Positions 58,251 through 64,000 of a DNA stretch of 64,000 nucleotides are shown here, in pieces. The notes under the pieces were generated by a model, which saw only the letters and a list, made by a program, of their open reading frames with translations, was not told the origin of the DNA and did no database searches. Position numbers and translations under genes: made by a program. The stretch is from Chaetorhynchus papuensis (Eukaryota > Chordata > Aves > Passeriformes > Rhipiduridae): contig VWYX01000625.1 in assembly GCA_013396525.1 (NCBI GenBank), positions 109,476 to 173,475 on the forward strand, read 5' to 3'. Within the stretch, counting starts at the first letter, position 1. Each line of letters opens with the position of its first letter.

Positions 58251-61200
58251 GAGTTCAGCAGCAGCACCTGCCAGTGCACTTCACTTCTGCATGCCAAATT
58301 CATAGGCAGGAAATCTTTAAACTCATTTAACGTCACGGTTTTAACAAAATAAGGGCTGAACTCGTGCCAGATCTGAAAAAACCATCTAAATCTGGTTCAG
58401 GTTCAGAGAAACAATCACATTTGATTTGTTTGCACTGAAATATTGCCTTTGACTCAACTCTCTTGTGGCGTAGATGGTCATAAATTTTAAGCCTCAGGAG
58501 GTTTTTACGGTGTCATCCTTTTTAAACACTGCTCTTCTGCTTTGCAATACTTTACCCCAAAATCTCACAGGCCATAATATCCCTGACCGCAGAGTCAGTT
58601 CGAGGGGATGCAGTTCTTAAAATGAGCCTCTATTAAAATTCCTTGCAACTGGCTCACACTATTTGGCAGTATCAGCAACAACCATTAAACCCGGCCAAAA
58701 ACATTCTGACAGAAATCTGGGGCTTTGACCGCAGCGAATATTTATGAGACGTGTGCAGTTTTCTTCTAAAGGAGCTTTCCTTGCAGAGAGAACTTCTCCT
58801 GATTGCTTCTGGTTTACAAAAACAAGAAGTTGACATTTTCTGCAGGAAGTACAGCATTTTCTGATTAGCTCTAATAGCCACTTTTGGGAGCTGCTGCAAT
58901 TTATCCCAGCGTTTGAAGGAGCTGAGTGTCATTAATTGCTATTCACCAGGGTATTCAAGGCACTTGGTACCTGGTAAAGATGGGAGCTGGAAATCAAACT
59001 GCAGGCCAGGGCTGAGCAAAACACTTCAGCACACGAATGAGGGCTGAGCTGAACACAAATTCTGCAAACTGTTGACCTGGAATTGTGTTTTATAGACTCT
59101 GGAAGATGTGTCAGACCAAGTGCTGGTTTAAGCATCTGGTAGCAAAATATGTGCCCGTTATTTGATTTTCTTGTTTCAAAAGCAAGGAAACATTTTCATC
59201 CATAAAGTTTCCTGCTGTGAAGTTTTCCAACTTTTTTTTTGCCTATATCACTGTCTTTTCCCTCTCCATGTTTCTCAAAAATTCTCCCTCTGAACTAAAT
59301 ATATCTCATTCTTATATTAAAAACACATGATCCTGTTATACTGATAAACCAGATCTTGATAATGCCAGAGCTACAGTAATATGTAATTCTTGTCAAAAGA
59401 GTCACTTATTTCATTCCCCTTCCTCAGAGCTGTGCTCTCTAAGCCAGTTTCTGATGGAAACAAATGAAGGCAATGATTTGTCTTGAATAATAAAGCACCT
59501 GCAGCTGTTTGCAGCATTTAGAATGATGGTTTATCATTAGCAGAAACCCTTAGATATTCCCAGCACCCTACACGCCTTGCAGGTAGGACAGCAGGGTCTG
59601 TGTCATTTACCTCACTCTCTCATCATTTTCCAATAACAAGAACATCAAGGATGCAGCACATACATCACCTGCCTAGCAGTCTGGATTTGCTATAGATAGT
59701 GACCTCTGAGTAAGTCCCCTCTGCCCCCCAAACATCAACAAGAAAGATTTTCTTAGGCTTGAATCATGTAGAATCTACAGAGCAGGTCTCTCCTTCTGGG
59801 TCTGTGGGGGGAGCTGCCCTGTGGCAGGGCACAGGCAAACGGTAAATGCTAAACCCAGCAAGGACTTTTAAAGAAATTCGTAAAACCAGGTATTCCCCAA
59901 GCTGGCACAGCTTTGAAGACCAACTGTCAGGTTTGTCTTTGCTGTTAACAATCCCAGGGAGGCAAAACCTACCCACAGATTCCTGTACAGCCTGAGCACG
60001 AAGCAGCAATAACGCTGTGGAAACGGCTGTGGGGCTGTGCCAGCCCAGCTGATATGGGAACTGGAAGCAGCTCTTACAGCAAGCAACTCAACTTCATTCA
60101 AAATAGATTAACTCATTACAGAGAACAGGAGAATAAATTGCACAGGGATGAGTGAGGGATTTTCGAGGGAGTTAATGCACTCTAAACCACCGCGACACAA
60201 AGCTCCTGTATAACTAGAAAGGATGAATTTGTAGCAGTATAATTTACAATTTAGGAAGTTCAAATAATTACACATGAATCGCTAAAATATTCATTAAGGG
60301 AAAATCCCTTTGCTTTATAGAGTAGCTTTAGTTTTTCAGCTGTTTCACAAACACAGCCAGGTGAAACAGATACCTGTCACCACCATTCAAATCACTGGAG
60401 ATCTCCTAAGAAATAAAAACCTCATCCAGTTATCAGTGTTTCACATGGTTGTGACTTTGAGTCAGCATTTTCTCCAGCTTCAAACTCACAAGTTACAGCT
60501 CCACTGCAAAGTTAATACTAGATCAGTTTCTATAATTAACAAGATCGATAATAGGCTAAAAATAGTGCATTTTTCCTCCTGGGATAAACAGTGCTGCATT
60601 CACATAGCCCTGAACTCCAACAGAGCCACAGGGGAACACAGCAACACTAACATTGAGATGACTCGGGGCACCAGGGCAAGCACAGAAGAGCTTTTCTGCC
60701 AATACTAACGGGATTCCCTTTCCCATCCTGGTCTGACATCCCAGTTTTGCTTAGGGTGGACAGTTATCCAAGCACAAAAGCTAACAGGGCCCCTTTTCCC
60801 TGCTTCCCTGTGGTCTCACGCAGCCATGCCCTGGTCCCTGAAGTGCCACCAGCCCATCCCAGCACACATCCAGCAGGGGCTGTACCTGCTGCTGGTTTCA
60901 GCAGGATGGTATCTGCGCTTGGTTCCCGTGCCCCTGGGTGTCCTGCACAGCTTTCACTTGCCCTGTCCTCCATTTATTTTTGGCTAAGACACTGCTGCCT
61001 TCAATTTCCTCAGACCCATGAAAGGATATTCCTAATTCCTCTGCTCCCAACTCACTCGCCCTTCCAAGCCTCTGGTCCTTCCTAGCAGCAGGACTCTGGC
61101 AGGCATCACAGAGGACATCTGACTGCTCCAGCAGCCCCACGACCTGTTCCACCTGCCTGTTCCACCTCCTCGAGCCAGTTTTATATTTGCTGCAGGCCGT

Positions 61201-63484
61201 GCATCATCATCTGAGTCCACATCTGAGCTGCTCTCTCACAGAAGAGCTGGGGAATGAAGGAAACTGCCCAACCTCCTCTCTGGCAGGGAGAGGATCTGCT
61301 GAGGAGGAGAGGAGCAGCTCTGGACAAACACCAGCAGTATTCCCAGACAGATCAGGGTGACTGGGGAAGTGCCAGCAGACACAAAGGAGCAACGATGTGC
61401 AGCCAGCACGACCCTGCTCTCCCTTGGTGAAGGGCTGACTTTGGTAGTCAGGAGATTGCTTGGATTGATTTGCACCTTCAGTCAGGGCATGGGGGAAAAG
61501 CTGGGAGCTGATGTGCAACAGGAGCAGAGGGAATGGCTCCTCTCCTTTGCACAGTGATTGGAAACAGCCACAGTCACACAAGGAGGTGAGAGAAACCTAT
61601 TTACACCACCCACACCACTGTCCTTCCTTTGTTCCCCTCTGAAGGAACAAGAAATCCTGGGACACCAGTGCTTGACAAGTCACCTAATACGTGTTCTCAA
61701 CGCCCAAATCAAGATCAAATCTATTCCTAGAAGACTTTTCCCCAACCCAGCCTTTCAAAGCTCTGAGGATGGAGGCATTTATCATCCTTCTTGTTTAGGC
61801 TGTACATAAAAGTTCAGAGATTTTAGGTAGCAGCGTGCAAGCTGCTACAGCAAGTTTTGCAAGCCTGTGCACAGGGCTGTTATCATATTCCAGTAATATT
61901 GGCCTTCACTTTTGCTCTGGGTTGCTGAACTAATATGAAATTCTGATTGAGTATGTGCTGCCAGTGGAAAAGCTGGAAATCAGTAAACATGCAAAGAGCA
62001 GGCTGTCTCTGCAAGAGCACCAGGCAAAGGACTGCCATGGGGAAAGAGAGAAAAGCTGGAGGAAAAGCACCAGGGTGAACAAGCTCTGCTAAGCCCTCTG
62101 GAGCTGCTGTGGGAAAGCCTGCCCTTCCTCACGGGTATCTCTGCAGTAGTTTGAAGCCAGTGGCTAACTTATCATCTAATGGCTATTGAAATGAGAGCAG
62201 AAAGGACAAGAAAGGCGGAGAGGAAGAGGTTATTTCAGCAGCTTTGCTCTCCCTAACAAGGGTTTTCTCCTTTATGGAAAGTATCACATCATCTCAGGTT
62301 TCCCACACAACTGGAGCTTTCTACACAACCTTCCAGACTGCAGTTTGGGGTTGTTCCCATGCAGTTTCACATGTCTTTGACATGACCTTGAGGGCTGCCA
62401 TTCTGCAGCAGCCTAGCTTTGGGGATTGGCTTGGCTGGAGTTCCCCATCTGCAAGGCGTTTCTCAATTTCCTTCCACGAGCCTCCCTCAGACCGAGTGCT
62501 GAGGTTAGTTACCAAACACACACGAGCTTCACAGTCCTCACACAGCTGCCTTGGCCCCCCCAGAGGCCTTTTCTCCTGCATTAAAGCTCTTCCTGAGAAT
62601 GTTTTCCACGGTCTGCGATGCAAAAGCAGCACTTTGATGAGGACAAACGGGAGCTGATGGGTCATGCCCGGGGGCTGTGCTACCCCATCCCTGGGCAGCG
62701 ACACACGCTGTGCCAATTTAATCAGCACTAATTATAAAACAGCAGCAACGGCTCTGCTCTCACCCAGAGCAGGACACCCCAACCTGTGTCCAGTTTATCC
62801 TGACAAAGAGGACCCTTCAAAGCAGTGCTGCACACACAAGTTGGGCATCTCTTTCCCCAGTGCCTTCGAAGGGGCGTTTCATCCGAGCGCAGACACATCC
62901 CAAAGGATTGTCTGTTAAAAACCCCTAATTTTTCTGAACCAGTGTAACAACACTCAGACAGAAGTAGCAGGGTGGAGAACAGTCCTGGACTGGCCTCAGT
63001 GCAGCCACGGCACAGCGGGGCAGAATTCCATCCTTTAAAGACAATACAACCATTATGTGGGCGGGAGTTCAGGATATACTGGAAAATAACCACATGGGGA
63101 AAAACACAGTTCAAGGGCTACATTTGTAAACATTTTCTGGCATCCAGAACCCAGTCAAGCCTCATCACAATTCATGCAGTCACGCCAGAAGCTAATCATC
63201 ACCCTCGCTATTATTTTTAGTGGTTCCCAAGTGATGACTGTGCATGAGCAACATAGAAATAAAGATCTGAATTATTTATGGTGTTCAAAACACCTCAACA
63301 AAAATGCTGGCCCTTCTCGTGTTCGTGCAGACTCCTGGATTAGGAGCGGAGAGTGGAAATTAGGATTAGGAGCAGCAAGTGGGAAAAGTCAGGACAGAGG
63401 TTACAATCCAATTTTCTTCTTTAGCAGCCCCCTTGGCTTTGAATTATGTTTTATTTTTCACACATCAAGATTCACACGCCAGGC
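58251..63484. other. Intergenic or intronic DNA, no gene seen
   Basis: Unique DNA, AT-rich to about 60,700. A small candidate element lies at 60,160-60,310 (CAAATAATTACACATGAATC and a following ATTCATTAAGGG). A GC-richer stretch at 60,740-61,560 has several overlapping open frames on both strands (up to 124 codons). Another GC-richer stretch at 62,250-62,900 has opposed frames of 137 and 135 codons. None resembles a known protein. A 26-bp tandem doublet lies at 63,337-63,387. Confidence 0.55.
63337..63387 (+). repeat. Two-copy 26-bp tandem duplication
   Basis: GGATTAGGAGCGGAGAGTGG at 63,337 recurs in diverged form as GGATTAGGAGCAGCAAGTGG at 63,363. Both copies are followed by AAA. Two copies only. 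Confidence 0.8.
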
Positions 63485-63605
63485 TTCAGGAGATCTGCAC
63501 TCAAGTTCCAGTTCTTCTGCAAATCTGATACAGCTGTGACCAGGACATTTTATTTCTCTATGACTCAGTTTGCCACATATGAGAAGGAAGCTAATTTTCA
63601 AAATA
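63485..63605 (+). mobile_element. MIR (CORE-SINE) copy, sense
   Basis: The order of MIR landmarks is preserved. TCAAGTTCCAGTTCTTCTG corresponds to TCGAATCCCGGCTCTGCC, the tRNA-like B-box side. ACAGCTGTGACC corresponds to TAGCTGTGTGACC. TTTATTTCTCTATGACTCAG followed by TTTGCC corresponds to TTAACCTCTCTGTGCCTCAG then TTTCC. ATATGAGAAGGAAGCTAAT corresponds to the ATCTGTAAAATGGGGATAAT part. About 120 bases align with one short gap. The 3' LINE-derived tail is not recognisable, so the end is approximate. Confidence 0.7.
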
Positions 63606-64000
63606 TATCACTAACAATAAAATAATAACATTTTAATTGCCTGGATATTATTGTGCTGGTCTATGTGAGCAGAAAAATAGCTCAAGACAGTGTTCATGTA
63701 GAAAAGGGTGTAAGACAAACCAGCTTTCTAGATCAAAACAAGCAAATCTAATTTCAAATCAGAAATGGTTTTTATATTTATTGAATTATCTTGCTATCAA
63801 CGCTTTAACTATTTTTTTTCCCCAGAGGGAGCATGTTCAGTTTCCTGGAGTGATTCTACAGATGCCTCCTTTAAGCCTTAATTTCTCTGAATGAACCAGC
63901 CAATTTCTGGACTAAATAATACGGTTACAATTGTCATTCATTCAGAAAAGCAATTTAATTTTGATCAGGACCTACCCCTCAGCTTAGAATTCAAATTAAG
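63606..64000. other. AT-rich intergenic or intronic DNA to the window edge
   Basis: AT-rich unique DNA. An 85-codon frame (63,637-63,894 plus) begins in it but resembles no known protein. I see nothing else. Confidence 0.6.

Overview
The window looks like 64 kb of nuclear DNA from a bird, or less likely another archosaur or a turtle, with no protein-coding or structural RNA gene that I can support. The organism call rests on interspersed repeats. There is a diagnostic 3' end of a CR1 LINE at about 48.8 kb, with an ending of the repeated ATTCTGTG type. A second, antisense CR1 piece at about 36.6 kb still translates into the C-terminal part of the CR1 reverse transcriptase ORF. Old MIR (CORE-SINE) copies and several degraded copies of a 'CATTGACTTCAATGGG' sequence, which I associate with archosaur and turtle non-coding DNA, fit the same picture. 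Overall repeat density is low, which favours a bird. I cannot name the species or chromosome.

No open reading frame behaves like an exon. The longest frames lie in GC-richer or tandem-repeat DNA, overlap other open frames, match no protein family I recognise, and lack plausible splice or polyadenylation context. The window is most simply part of a gene desert or one very large intron.

Layout: 1-21 kb is unique, AT-rich DNA with GC-richer islets near 4.7, 6.8, 8.5-9.0, 13.0, 16.8 and 20.9 kb. An ATA/GAT microsatellite at 21.33-21.45 kb runs into a 45-base assembly gap. 21.5-34.9 kb is unique DNA with one fair and one weak MIR fossil near 30-31 kb. A CpG-rich cluster stands out at 34.9-35.24 kb. 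From 35.9 to 40.7 kb there are four candidate old repeat copies, an antisense CR1 fragment and an unusual 10-bp periodic repeat at 37.65 kb. The CR1 tail lies at 48.8 kb. Two unrelated minisatellites, with 24-bp and 28-bp units, sit 470 bp apart at 51.56-52.29 kb. Immediately beyond them, 52.4-53.2 kb is the stretch that most resembles a conserved non-coding element. The last 10 kb is unique DNA ending with the clearest MIR copy at 63.5 kb.

If the window has a function it is probably cis-regulatory: AT-rich blocks containing homeodomain, SOX and POU-octamer words are scattered through it. Conservation cannot be judged from one sequence, so these blocks are low-confidence candidates. I found no convincing previously undescribed biological system.
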